Assembly: GCA_043815125.1 (NCBI GenBank)
Contig: JBDRJH010000217.1
Coordinates: 1 to 13,580, forward strand
DNA from: JAUWBF01 sp043815125
GTDB lineage: Bacteria > Verrucomicrobiota > Verrucomicrobiia > Opitutales > Opitutaceae
Length of the DNA stretch: 13,580 nucleotides
Reading direction: 5' to 3'
Shown piece after piece: positions 1 through 6,247 of the stretch; the stretch's first letter is position 1, and each line of letters starts with the position of its first letter. Position numbers and translations under genes: made by a program. The notes under the pieces are model-generated. The model was not told where the DNA came from. It saw only the letters and a program-made list of their open reading frames with translations, and did no database searches.

Positions 1-1
1 C

Positions 2-667
2 GCCGCCGTGTTCCAAAACGAGCCCTCCGTGCTCATGCTCCACGCCGACAACCCGATCACCGACTTCAAACAACTCGACGGCAAAAAAATCATGGCCCGC
101 CCCGACTGGGCCTTCCTCCCGTATCTGAAAAACAAATACGGCATCGATTTCAGCCTCATCCCCTTCAATTTTTCCGTCACCAACTTCATCGCCGACCCCG
201 ATTTCATTCAACAGGGCTACTACATCGCCGAGCCCCACTTCATCACCCAAGGCGGGGCCAAGCCACCCAAGTTCCTCTACTCCTGGGACGCCGGCTTCGA
301 CGCCTACTCCGTGCTCGCCACTAACGCCGACTGGGCCCGCGCCAACCCCGAAAAACTCCGCACCTTCCTCGCCATCTACATCCGCGGCTGGCGCGACTAC
401 CTCGAAAACGACCCCGAGCCCGCCCACCAGCTCATGAAGTCGATGAACGATAAAAACACCGACGCCTTCCTCGCCTTCTGCCGCGGCATGATCATCTCCG
501 AAAAACTCGTCGTCGGCCGCGACCGCACCGACACCTCCCAAATCGGTCGCCTCGCCCCCGCCCGTTACCAAACCCAAATCAACCAACTCGAGGACCTCGA
601 CATCCTCCCCAAAGGCAAACTCACCGTCGACCAGGTCATGACCACCGACTACCTACCCGCAAACTGA
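2..667 (+). CDS. ABC transporter substrate-binding protein, NMT1/THI5-like (5' partial)
   Basis: This is the C-terminal part of a periplasmic solute-binding protein of the NMT1/THI5 (SsuA/TauA-like) group. These proteins capture small molecules such as pyrimidine thiamine precursors, sulfonates or nitrate for an ABC importer. The frame is already open at the window edge and the first in-frame start-like codon (GTG at 8) falls mid-domain, so the true start lies upstream. Supporting features are ITDFKQLDGKKIMARP near the start (the usual 'L-kGKkI' strand), the hinge-proximal QQGYYIAEP segment, and the helical tail with WARANPEKLRTFL, where family members have 'l-k-p-ev-rfl'. The remaining part of about 220 residues matches two thirds of a typical family member of about 330. 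The ligand cannot be deduced. The stop TGA shares one base with the folP start, which suggests co-translation. The cognate permease and ATPase are not visible. Confidence 0.8.
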   Translation, partial: AAVFQNEPSVLMLHADNPITDFKQLDGKKIMARPDWAFLPYLKNKYGIDFSLIPFNFSVTNFIADPDFIQQGYYIAEPHFITQGGAKPPKFLYSWDAGFDAYSVLATNADWARANPEKLRTFLAIYIRGWRDYLENDPEPAHQLMKSMNDKNTDAFLAFCRGMIISEKLVVGRDRTDTSQIGRLAPARYQTQINQLEDLDILPKGKLTVDQVMTTDYLPAN

Positions 668-1515
668 TGCCCGCCCACCGCACCATCCCCTGCCGCGACC
701 GCGCCCTCGTCCTGCCCGACGACGGCACGCCGCTGCTCATGGGCATCGTCAACGTCACCCCCGATTCCTTCTCCGACGGCGGCCGCCACGACACCACCGC
801 CGCCGCCCTCGCCCACGCCCGCCAACTCCTCGCCGAAGGCGCGGCCATCCTGGATATCGGCGGCCAGTCCACGCGCCCCGGCTACATCGAGGTTCCCCAC
901 GACGAAGAAATCGCCCGCACCATCCCCGTCATCCGCGAACTCGTCGCCACCACCGCCGTCCCCATCTCGATCGACACCTACCAACCCGTCGTCGCCCGCG
1001 CCGCGCTCGAAGCCGGCGCCCACATCCTCAACGACATTCACGGCCTGCAAGGCTCCCCCGAACTCGCCCAGCTCGCCGCCGCCACCGGAGCCGCCGTCGT
1101 CGTCATGCACAACGACCTCGCCCTCCTCGAGCTCCCCGCCGACGCCGACCCGCTCCCGCACCTCGTCAGCTGGTTCAAAACCTCCCTTTCCATCGCCGAC
1201 CGCGCCGGCCTCCCCCGCGAACGCCTCATCCTCGATCCCGGCATCGGCTTCGGCAAAACCCAGCCGCAAAACCTCGCCATCCTCAGTCGCCTCGACGAAC
1301 TACACGCCCTCGGCCACCCCGTCCTCCTCGGCGTTTCCCGCAAGTCCGTCATCGCGCACGTGCTCGACGGCCTCCCCCCGGCCGAACGCCTCGAAGGCAC
1401 CCTCGCCCTTACCACCGCCGCCACCCTGCAAGGCGTGCAACTCCACCGCGTGCACGACGTCGCCGCCAACCTCCGCGCCGCCCGCCTCGCCGCCGCCCTC
1501 CGCCGGGCGCGTTGA
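667..1515 (+). CDS. folP: Dihydropteroate synthase
   Basis: Cytoplasmic enzyme that condenses 6-hydroxymethyl-7,8-dihydropterin pyrophosphate with p-aminobenzoate to give 7,8-dihydropteroate; it is the sulfonamide target. At 282 residues it has normal length, and all TIM-barrel signatures are present in order: LMGIVNVTPDSFSDGG (24-39), DIGGQSTRPG (63-72; the usual Glu of GGESTRPG is Gln here), SIDT (101-104), LND (121-123), DPGIGFGKT (190-198), GVSRKS (222-227) and HRVHDV (260-265). The ATG at 667 lies within TGATG, overlapping the stop of the upstream transporter gene by one base. No Shine-Dalgarno sequence is seen, so coupling to upstream translation is likely. folB, folK, pabB and pabC follow on the same strand, so the enzyme and the source of both its substrates are clustered. 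A 183-bp gap filled by a repeat separates it from folB. Confidence 0.97.
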   Translation: MPAHRTIPCRDRALVLPDDGTPLLMGIVNVTPDSFSDGGRHDTTAAALAHARQLLAEGAAILDIGGQSTRPGYIEVPHDEEIARTIPVIRELVATTAVPISIDTYQPVVARAALEAGAHILNDIHGLQGSPELAQLAAATGAAVVVMHNDLALLELPADADPLPHLVSWFKTSLSIADRAGLPRERLILDPGIGFGKTQPQNLAILSRLDELHALGHPVLLGVSRKSVIAHVLDGLPPAERLEGTLALTTAATLQGVQLHRVHDVAANLRAARLAAALRRAR

Positions 1516-1529
1516 AAGATAAGCAGAGC

Positions 1530-1637
1530 TTTAACGCAGAGACGCTAAGAACGCAGAGTTCGCAAAGTTTCAAATCTAGTTAAATTCCAGTCATCTCTGC
1601 GTCCTCTCCACCTCCGCGTCTCTGCGTTAAAACTCCG
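1530..1637 (+). repeat. Intergenic inverted repeat, copy 1 of 3 (folP-folB gap)
   Basis: An imperfect inverted repeat of about 105 bp. The outer arms are a perfect 16-bp match: 1530-1545 (TTTAACGCAGAGACGC) and its complement at 1616-1631. The left half is purine-rich and made of 8-9-nt words (ACGCAGAG, ACGCTAAG, ACGCAGAG, TCGCAAAG). The right half is the pyrimidine-rich counterpart (CTCTGCG, CCTCTCCACC, CTCCGCG, CTCTGCG). Copies at 3920-4026 and 4876-4974 have the same orientation and share the right end CTCTGCGTTAAAACTCCGA, with a final T in place of A only in the third copy's following bases. No coding frame is apparent. It could fold as a long hairpin in mRNA and act on termination, processing or stability, or be a passive mobile repeat. 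Confidence 0.85.
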
Positions 1638-1650
1638 AATCCTCGCAAAA

Positions 1651-1680
1651 TTCGCGTTCCTTCGCGTTCATTCGCGGTTA
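1651..1680 (+). repeat. Three tandem 10-bp units TTCGCGTTCN
   Basis: Three adjacent decamers, TTCGCGTTCC, TTCGCGTTCA and TTCGCGGTTA, lie between the inverted repeat and the folB start. The third is diverged. The period is exact, but with so few units it is too short for a CRISPR array or an origin iteron set. It ends 18 bases before the folB ATG, so it lies in the leader where a ribosome-binding site would be expected, and no Shine-Dalgarno sequence is visible there. Confidence 0.6.
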
Positions 1681-1698
1681 AGCCTTCCCGTCCAACAC

Positions 1699-2088
1699 AT
1701 GCTCGCCCGGATCGAACTCAAAAACATGGTCTTCTACGGCTACCACGGTGCCCTCCCCGAGGAGGCCACCCTGGGTCAACGCTTCTCCATGGACCTCGTG
1801 CTCACCCTCGACATCGGTGAAGCCGCCGCCACCGACGACCTCACCAGGACCGTCGACTACGGCGCCGTCTACGGCCTCGTCCGCGGCATCGTCGAACGCG
1901 AACGCGCCCACCTCCTCGAACGCCTCGCCGCCCACGTCCTGCAAAGCGTGCTCGACGAACACCCCCGCGTCCTCGAAGTCAAAATCACCCTGCGCAAACC
2001 CTCGGTCCCCATCGCCGGCAACCTCGACCACGTCGCCATCGAAACCTCGCTCACCCGTGACGACCGCCCATTTCGCTCTGGGAAGTAA
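1699..2088 (+). CDS. folB: Dihydroneopterin aldolase
   Basis: Cytoplasmic enzyme that cleaves 7,8-dihydroneopterin to 6-hydroxymethyl-7,8-dihydropterin and glycolaldehyde, the step before FolK. The protein has 129 residues, close to the family norm of about 120. The sequence begins with the characteristic IELKNMVFYGYHGALPEE (5-22). Residues matching the known active site are Glu22, Tyr54 (in TVDYGAVY), Glu74 (in HLLERLA) and Lys100 (in TLRKPSVPI). The numbering coincides with that used for the Staphylococcus aureus enzyme. The ATG at 1699 is the only start that keeps the conserved N-terminus, and no Shine-Dalgarno sequence precedes it. folK begins inside its last 32 bases in another frame, which indicates translational coupling of these consecutive pathway steps. 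Confidence 0.96.
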   Translation: MLARIELKNMVFYGYHGALPEEATLGQRFSMDLVLTLDIGEAAATDDLTRTVDYGAVYGLVRGIVERERAHLLERLAAHVLQSVLDEHPRVLEVKITLRKPSVPIAGNLDHVAIETSLTRDDRPFRSGK

Positions 2089-2551
2089 TCTCGGCGACCG
2101 ACGCGCCCACCTCGCCTCCGCCCTCGCCGCCCTCGCCGCCACGCCCGGCATCCGCGTGTCCGCGGTCTCGCCCGTCTACGAAACCGCCCCCGTCGGTCCG
2201 CCCGGACAGGACGACTACCTCAACGCCGTCGCCGCGCTCGAAACCGGCCTCGCGCCCCACGCCCTGCTCGACACCTTTCTCGCCATCGAACGCGACCACG
2301 GCCGCGTGCGCACCGAACGCTGGGGACCGCGCACCCTCGACCTCGACCTGCTCCGTCACGGTGAAAACACCGTCCACGACGAGCGCCTCACCCTGCCCCA
2401 TCCGCGCCTGCACGAACGCGCCTTCGTCATGATCCCGCTCGCCGCCATCGCGCCCGACCTCGTGCTCGCCGACGGCCGCACCGCCGCCACCATCGCCGCG
2501 TCCCTCGACGCCACCGGCGTCCACCTCCGCCCCGACCTCGCGCTCGCCTGA
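2057..2551 (+). CDS. folK: 2-amino-4-hydroxy-6-hydroxymethyldihydropteridine pyrophosphokinase (HPPK)
   Basis: Transfers pyrophosphate from ATP to 6-hydroxymethyl-7,8-dihydropterin, giving the pterin substrate of FolP. The start is assigned to GTG at 2057 because the product then begins MTTAHFALGSNLGDR, the classical HPPK N-terminus. The open frame reaches back to 1748, but that part is read through folB in another frame and looks non-coding, and no in-frame ATG lies near the domain start. The length of 164 residues is normal. Motifs are ALGSNLGDR (7-15), ETAPVGPPGQDDYLNAV (42-58), the ATP/Mg signature RWGPRTLDLDLL (88-99) with metal-binding Asp95 and Asp97, and LPHPRLHERAFV (113-124). It overlaps folB by 32 bp and ends two bases before the pabB ATG, so folB, folK and pabB form one coupled unit. 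Confidence 0.95.
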   Translation: MTTAHFALGSNLGDRRAHLASALAALAATPGIRVSAVSPVYETAPVGPPGQDDYLNAVAALETGLAPHALLDTFLAIERDHGRVRTERWGPRTLDLDLLRHGENTVHDERLTLPHPRLHERAFVMIPLAAIAPDLVLADGRTAATIAASLDATGVHLRPDLALA

Positions 2552-2553
2552 AA

Positions 2554-3924
2554 ATGCCCGCGCCCGTCATCCAGCAAATCGACCTGCCCGACGCCTTCGC
2601 GGACGTCTTTGCCCGGCTGCGCCCGCATCACCGCCACCCCGTCTTCCTCGACAGCGCCGCCGCCCAGCCCGCCGAAATCGCCCGCCACTCCATCATCGCC
2701 TGGGACCCGTTTCTCACCCTCGAAGCCCGCGGCAACGAAGTCCGCCTGACCCACGCCGACGGCCGCGCCGAAACCCTCACCGGCGACCCGCTCGAAATCC
2801 TCCGCGACCTCCTCCGTCGCCACGCCGCGCCACCTGACGAACGCCTCCCCTTCACCGGCGGCGCCATCGGCTGGTTCGGTTACGAACTCGGTGCCCGCCT
2901 CGCCGGCATCACCCGACCCGTTTGTAACTTAATAAGTGACAAATCCGCCCCCGACTTGGCCCTCGGCTTCTACGACCACGCCCTCGTCCGCAACCACGCC
3001 ACCGGCCAAACCTGGCAAATCGGAAAGAGTAACCCATTAGGTTACTCTTCCTCTGAAGCCCTCCCCGAAAAGAGTAACCCATTGGGTTACTCTTGGTCGG
3101 AGCCTACGCCCGATTTCCCGCGCGAAGACTACCTCGCCGCCGTGCGGCGCATCCGCGATTACATCGCCGCCGGCGACGTCTATCAGGTCAATCTCACCCA
3201 GCGTTTTTCCGCGCCGCGCCCCGCCGATCCGTTCGCGCTCTACCAACGCCTGCGCGCCGCCAACCCCGCGCCCTTCGCCGCCTACCTCGACCTCGCCGGC
3301 ATGCAGGTGCTCAGCAGCTCGCCCGAGCGCTTCCTCAGCCTGCACGGCCGCCACGTCGAGACCCGCCCGATCAAGGGCACCCGCGCCCGCACCGCCGATG
3401 CCACCACCGACGCCACCCGCGCGGCCGAACTGCTCGCCAGCGCCAAGGACCGCGCCGAGCTGCTCATGATCATCGACCTCGAGCGCAACGACCTCGGCCG
3501 CGTCTGCGAGTTCGGTTCCGTGCGCGTCGACGACCTGCATCGCCTGGAAACCTACGCCACCGTGCATCACCTTGTATCCACGGTTTCAGGACAACTCCGC
3601 CCCGGCCTCGACATCATCGACTGCCTGCGCGCCACCTTCCCCGGCGGCTCGATCACCGGCGCGCCCAAGATCCGCGCCATGCAAATCATCGACGAACTCG
3701 AACCCTGCCCGCGCGGCCCCTACACCGGCGCGCTCGGCTGGATCGGTTTCAACGGCGACGCCGACCTCAGCATCGCCATCCGCACGATCGTCTGCGCCGG
3801 CGACCGCGCCACCTACCACGTCGGCGCCGGCATCACCTGGGACTCCGACCCCGAGGCCGAATACCAGGAAACCCTCGACAAAGGCCGCGCCCTACACGCA
3901 GCCCTCGCCAACGCAGAATCTTAA
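2554..3924 (+). CDS. pabB: Aminodeoxychorismate synthase component I
   Basis: Converts chorismate plus ammonia (from a PabA-type glutaminase, not in the window) to 4-amino-4-deoxychorismate for p-aminobenzoate synthesis. The 456-residue protein has an N-terminal anthranilate-synthase-I-like region (about 1-145, with GGAIGWFGYELGARL) and a C-terminal chorismate-binding domain (about 190-450): DVYQVNLTQRF, SSSPERF, RPIKGTRAR, DLERNDLGRV, TFPGGSITGAPKIRAM and DSDPEAEYQETLDKGRAL. Lys274 in PIKGT separates PabB from TrpE, which has Ala in that motif. The linker between the domains is unusual. It holds three AT-rich palindromes, at residues 123-130, 158-166 and 173-181, the last two as a 15-residue tandem repeat reading KSNPLGYS. 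They lie in frame and outside catalytic motifs, so activity is probably kept. The stop codon lies in the left arm of an intergenic repeat, suggesting that the element defined or altered the C-terminus. Confidence 0.95.
   Translation: MPAPVIQQIDLPDAFADVFARLRPHHRHPVFLDSAAAQPAEIARHSIIAWDPFLTLEARGNEVRLTHADGRAETLTGDPLEILRDLLRRHAAPPDERLPFTGGAIGWFGYELGARLAGITRPVCNLISDKSAPDLALGFYDHALVRNHATGQTWQIGKSNPLGYSSSEALPEKSNPLGYSWSEPTPDFPREDYLAAVRRIRDYIAAGDVYQVNLTQRFSAPRPADPFALYQRLRAANPAPFAAYLDLAGMQVLSSSPERFLSLHGRHVETRPIKGTRARTADATTDATRAAELLASAKDRAELLMIIDLERNDLGRVCEFGSVRVDDLHRLETYATVHHLVSTVSGQLRPGLDIIDCLRATFPGGSITGAPKIRAMQIIDELEPCPRGPYTGALGWIGFNGDADLSIAIRTIVCAGDRATYHVGAGITWDSDPEAEYQETLDKGRALHAALANAES
2921..2943. 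repeat. Short in-gene palindrome A (diverged copy) inside pabB
   Basis: Arms TTTGTAACTTA (2921-2931) and TAAGTGACAAA (2933-2943) flank a single A, and 10 of 11 pairs match. Read on the - strand its core is GTCACTTATTAAGTTAC. That core differs at only two positions from the core of the element at 5583-5611 (GTCACTCATTAAGTGAC), so it appears to be a shorter, inverted family member. It is markedly AT-rich against the surrounding GC-rich gene. It is translated as VCNLISDK, while the other forward frames through it contain stops. Confidence 0.6.
3025..3049. repeat. Short in-gene palindrome B1 inside pabB
   Basis: A perfect 10-bp inverted repeat, AAGAGTAACC (3025-3034) and GGTTACTCTT (3040-3049), surrounds the pentamer CATTA. 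It is translated in frame as KSNPLGYS. It recurs 45 bp downstream (B2) and shares its centre and arm pattern with the element in the methyltransferase gene. It lies in the linker between the two PabB domains. Confidence 0.85.
3070..3094. repeat. Short in-gene palindrome B2 inside pabB
   Basis: Same 25-bp element as B1 with one base changed in the centre (CATTG instead of CATTA), which lengthens the perfect arms to 11 bp (3070-3080 and 3084-3094). The distance from B1 is exactly 45 bp, 15 codons. The downstream flanks encode related peptides (SSSEA and SWSEP), so palindrome and flank look like a tandem duplication that has since diverged. Confidence 0.85.
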
Positions 3925-4026
3925 CGCAGAGTCGCAAAGACGCTAAGTTCGCAAAGCCCACCGCTGCTCAATTTCAACCATCTCTGCGACCTCTCCATCT
4001 CCGCGCCTCTGCGTTAAAACTCCGAA
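3920..4026 (+). repeat. Intergenic inverted repeat, copy 2 of 3 (pabB-pabC gap)
   Basis: Same family as the repeat after folP. The perfect outer arms are TTAACGCAGAG (3921-3931) and CTCTGCGTTAA (4007-4017). Internal words CGCAAAG, ACGCTAAG and TTCGCAAAG lie on the left and TCTCTGCGACCTCTCCATC on the right, followed by the shared tail AAAACTCCGAATC. The TAA in the left arm (3922-3924) is the stop codon of pabB. The element fills most of the 125-bp gap before pabC. Confidence 0.85.
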
Positions 4027-4049
4027 TCTCTTTTCCGTTTTCTCCATCC

Positions 4050-4862
4050 ATGGCCACCGCTCCCCAAGTCATCCTCAACGGCGAACTCGTGCACGCCGCC
4101 CAGGCCAAGATCTCCCCGCTTTGCGACGGCTTCCAGTTCGGCCACGGCGTCTTCGAGACCCTGTGCGCCCGCAACGGCCGCGCCCTCTACCTCGACGCCC
4201 ACCACGCCCGTCTCGCCGCCAGCTCCGCCGCCCTCGGTCTCGACGCGCCCCCCTCGATCGAGGAACTCGGTCAACGCATCACCCGCCTGCTCGCCTCGCT
4301 CAAGCTCCCCCAGGCCGCCGTCAAGGTCCTGCGCTTCCGCAATCTTTCCGGCACCGGCGAACTCATCACCGCCCGCGCCCTGCCGTATTCACATCACGAC
4401 TACCTGCGCGGCTACCGACTGAAGACCATCGTGCAGGGTGATCGCGCCGGCCGTCTCACCCCGCACAAGACCCTCAACTACCTCGACAACCTGCTCGCCC
4501 GCCGCGCAGTCCAGTCCGAGCACGGCGACGAGGCGCTCTTCGTCACACCGCAGGGCCGCGTGCTCGAGGGTGCCGTCAGCACCATCTTCTGCGTGAAGGA
4601 CAACGTCGCCACCACCCCGCCGCTCTCCGACGGCGTGCTGCCCGGCGTCACCCGCGCCCGCGTGCTCGCCGCCCTCGGCGGAGACAACTCCCGCGAAGGC
4701 CACCTCACCATCGACGATCTGCGCAACGCCGACGAAGTCTTCATCACCAACGCCCTCATGGGCGTCATGCCCGTCTGCACCGTCGACGACCACAAGCTCC
4801 CCATCCATTCCCCGCTGATCACCTGGCTGCGCACCCAATTCTCCAACGAAGAGTCCGCCTGA
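4050..4862 (+). CDS. pabC: Aminodeoxychorismate lyase (class IV PLP aminotransferase fold)
   Basis: Predicted to split 4-amino-4-deoxychorismate into p-aminobenzoate and pyruvate, completing the pABA branch after PabB. The frame stays open far upstream, but that part is a second frame of pabB. The ATG at 4050 gives the expected N-terminus, VILNGELVHAAQAKISPLCDGFQFGHGVFETL. The 270-residue length is normal. Fold-type IV features are Lys140 in TPHKTLNYLDNLLAR (Schiff-base lysine), Glu173 in GRVLEGAVSTIF (contacts the PLP ring nitrogen), and ITNALMGVMPV near the C-terminus. Branched-chain and D-amino-acid aminotransferases share this fold, so PabC is favoured partly by its place behind folP, folB, folK and pabB. 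Repeat copies lie on both sides. No Shine-Dalgarno sequence is seen. Confidence 0.88.
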   Translation: MATAPQVILNGELVHAAQAKISPLCDGFQFGHGVFETLCARNGRALYLDAHHARLAASSAALGLDAPPSIEELGQRITRLLASLKLPQAAVKVLRFRNLSGTGELITARALPYSHHDYLRGYRLKTIVQGDRAGRLTPHKTLNYLDNLLARRAVQSEHGDEALFVTPQGRVLEGAVSTIFCVKDNVATTPPLSDGVLPGVTRARVLAALGGDNSREGHLTIDDLRNADEVFITNALMGVMPVCTVDDHKLPIHSPLITWLRTQFSNEESA

Positions 4863-4875
4863 TTTTTTCGATCCA

Positions 4876-4974
4876 TTTAACGCAGAGGCGCTAAGTTCGC
4901 AAAGTCCAAACCCGGCTTAATCTCAGTCACCTCCGCGATCTCTCCACCTCCGCGACTCTGCGTTAAAACTCCGA
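4876..4974 (+). repeat. Intergenic inverted repeat, copy 3 of 3 (after pabC)
   Basis: The shortest copy. Perfect 12-bp outer arms TTTAACGCAGAG (4876-4887) and CTCTGCGTTAAA (4956-4967) enclose GCGCTAAGTTCGCAAAG on the left and CTCCGCGATCTCTCCACC on the right. The tail is AAAACTCCGAT. The left side lacks one of the 8-9-nt words present in copies 1 and 2, so copies differ by whole internal words as well as by point changes. Confidence 0.85.
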
Positions 4975-5000
4975 TTCAGTTCCACGCCCGCTCGATCCGA

Positions 5001-5025
5001 AATCGTAATTCGTAAATCGTAATTC
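5001..5025 (+). repeat. 11-bp direct repeat AATCGTAATTC, twice
   Basis: AATCGTAATTC occurs at 5001-5011 and 5015-5025 with the linker GTA. It directly precedes the methyltransferase start at 5030 and is AT-rich in a GC-rich setting. It could be a regulator site or another scrap of repeat, since it adjoins copy 3 of the inverted repeat. Nothing distinguishes these two readings in the sequence. Confidence 0.5.
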
Positions 5026-5029
5026 CCAA

Positions 5030-6247
5030 ATGTCCGCCCCCACTTCCCGAGACCGTTTTCTTGTGCTCGTTCGCGCCGCCATCGAGCAGGGCACGCTGGT
5101 CAAGCTCACCCTCGGCAAACCCCTGCCCGGCGCCGATCCGACCCTGCGCAACCTCTTCATCCGCCCCGTCGCCCTGAAGACCGGCACGCACCTCTGCTTT
5201 CTCTGGCGGCACGCCACCCGCGACATCACCAAAAACCACCCGCCCGCCGAAGCCATCGCCGAGATCGAGACCCTCCTCGCCAACAGCTTCGGCGACGGCC
5301 ACCTCTTCACCCCGCTGCAAACCGCCCAGCTCCAGACCTTCCCGGACGGCCAACAAAAGGTTCGCATCAAAACAGCCGAGACCGCGCCCCAGCCCGTCGC
5401 CACCAGCCACGACCGGACAAAAACCCACGCCCTGCCCGCCGACGCCGCCTGGCTGCGCGCCCTCGGCGTCACCAACGACCGCGGCCAGCCCCGCGAGGGC
5501 ATGGCGCCCAAGTTCCGCCAGATCCAAAAGTTCACCGAACTCCTGCAATCCCTGCTCAACGAAAGCGGCCTGCGTCCCACCGAAAAGTGTCACTCATTAA
5601 GTGACACTTTTTCCCCGGGCCTGCCCCCGCTGCGCATCGCCGACATGGGTTGCGGCAAGGGTTATCTCACCTTCGCCACCGCCGCGTTGCTCGGCGATTC
5701 CGCCGAAATCACGGGCGTCGAACGCCGTCCCGACCTCGTCGACCTGTGCAATAAACTCGCCCGCGAAAACGGCCTGACCCGGCTGCGCTTCGAGCAGGGT
5801 GACATCACGCCTGATCGCGCCGATCCACTCGACGTGCTCATCGCGCTGCACGCCTGCGACACCGCCACCGACGACGCCCTCGCCGCGGGCATCAACGCCG
5901 GAGCCCGCCTGCTGGTCGTCTCGCCGTGTTGTCAAAAGGAAGTCCGCCGCCAGCTCACCGCACCGCCCGTGCTGACCGACGCACTCAGCCACGGCATTTT
6001 CCAGGAACGCCAGGCCGAATTCGCCACCGACGCCCTCCGCGCACAGCTCCTCGAGGCCGCCGGTTACCGCACCAAGGTGTTCGAGTTCATCTCCCCCGAC
6101 CACACGGCCAAAAACCTCATGATCGCCGCGATCCGCCATCATAACCCGGTCCCGGCGGCTGTTCGCGAGCGCCTGCAAGCCTTCGCGGGCTTCTATGGCA
6201 TCCGCGAACAACGCCTGGCAAAACACCTAGGGATATCGTTGTTGTAG
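5030..6247 (+). CDS. SAM-dependent methyltransferase, METTL25/GSTCD-like (Methyltransf_32 type)
   Basis: A 405-residue protein. The first 170 or so residues form a domain I do not recognise by name (LVKLTLGKPLPGAD..., LCFLWRHATRDITKNH). A class I methyltransferase domain follows: SAM-binding loop DMGCGKGYLTFA (205-216), acidic strand end ITGVERRPDLVDLCNKLA, then LHACDTATDDAL (273-284) and SPCCQKE (298-304). The pairing of H-A-C-D with S-P-C-C is typical of the METTL25/GSTCD/RRNAD1 group, whose bacterial substrates are largely unknown. The C-terminus reads SPDHTAKNLMIAA. An AT-rich palindrome is translated as EKCHSLSDTF (185-194) in the linker just before the SAM loop. The TAG stop lies inside a REP-like GTAG hairpin. 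It follows the folate block but shows no specific link to it. Confidence 0.82.
   Translation: MSAPTSRDRFLVLVRAAIEQGTLVKLTLGKPLPGADPTLRNLFIRPVALKTGTHLCFLWRHATRDITKNHPPAEAIAEIETLLANSFGDGHLFTPLQTAQLQTFPDGQQKVRIKTAETAPQPVATSHDRTKTHALPADAAWLRALGVTNDRGQPREGMAPKFRQIQKFTELLQSLLNESGLRPTEKCHSLSDTFSPGLPPLRIADMGCGKGYLTFATAALLGDSAEITGVERRPDLVDLCNKLARENGLTRLRFEQGDITPDRADPLDVLIALHACDTATDDALAAGINAGARLLVVSPCCQKEVRRQLTAPPVLTDALSHGIFQERQAEFATDALRAQLLEAAGYRTKVFEFISPDHTAKNLMIAAIRHHNPVPAAVRERLQAFAGFYGIREQRLAKHLGISLL
5583..5611. repeat. Short in-gene palindrome C inside the methyltransferase gene
   Basis: Perfect 12-bp arms AAAAGTGTCACT (5583-5594) and AGTGACACTTTT (5600-5611) surround CATTA, the same pentamer as in palindrome B1. 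Aligned arm by arm with B1 (AAGAGTAACC against AAGTGTCACT), 7 of 10 positions agree. It is in frame, AT-rich, and sits in the linker before the SAM-binding motif. Because the right arm ends in five T, it could also look like an intrinsic terminator. Confidence 0.85.

Noticed and set aside
649..1269. Long - strand open frame across folP (and similar long frames on the - strand at 7060-8097, 8157-9623 and 9666-10940)
   Set aside because: Translations are low-complexity, rich in Gly/Ala/Val/Glu or Arg, with no motifs. They mirror + strand genes with strong family signatures, as expected in C-rich codon usage.
1651..1680. CRISPR-like array
   Set aside because: Units are 10 bp, contiguous without spacers and only three in number.
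2554..3924. Anthranilate synthase component I (trpE)
   Set aside because: The motif PIKGT with Lys274 is characteristic of PabB, and the neighbours are folate genes.
3093..4049. Upstream extension of the pabC frame through pabB
   Set aside because: The translated extension is Arg/Pro/His-rich and read in a second frame of pabB. The family N-terminus begins at the ATG at 4050.
5583..5612. Intrinsic terminator (12-bp stem followed by five T)
   Set aside because: It is inside a coding frame that continues with clear methyltransferase motifs, is symmetric, and matches palindromes in pabB. Premature termination is possible but not the simplest reading.
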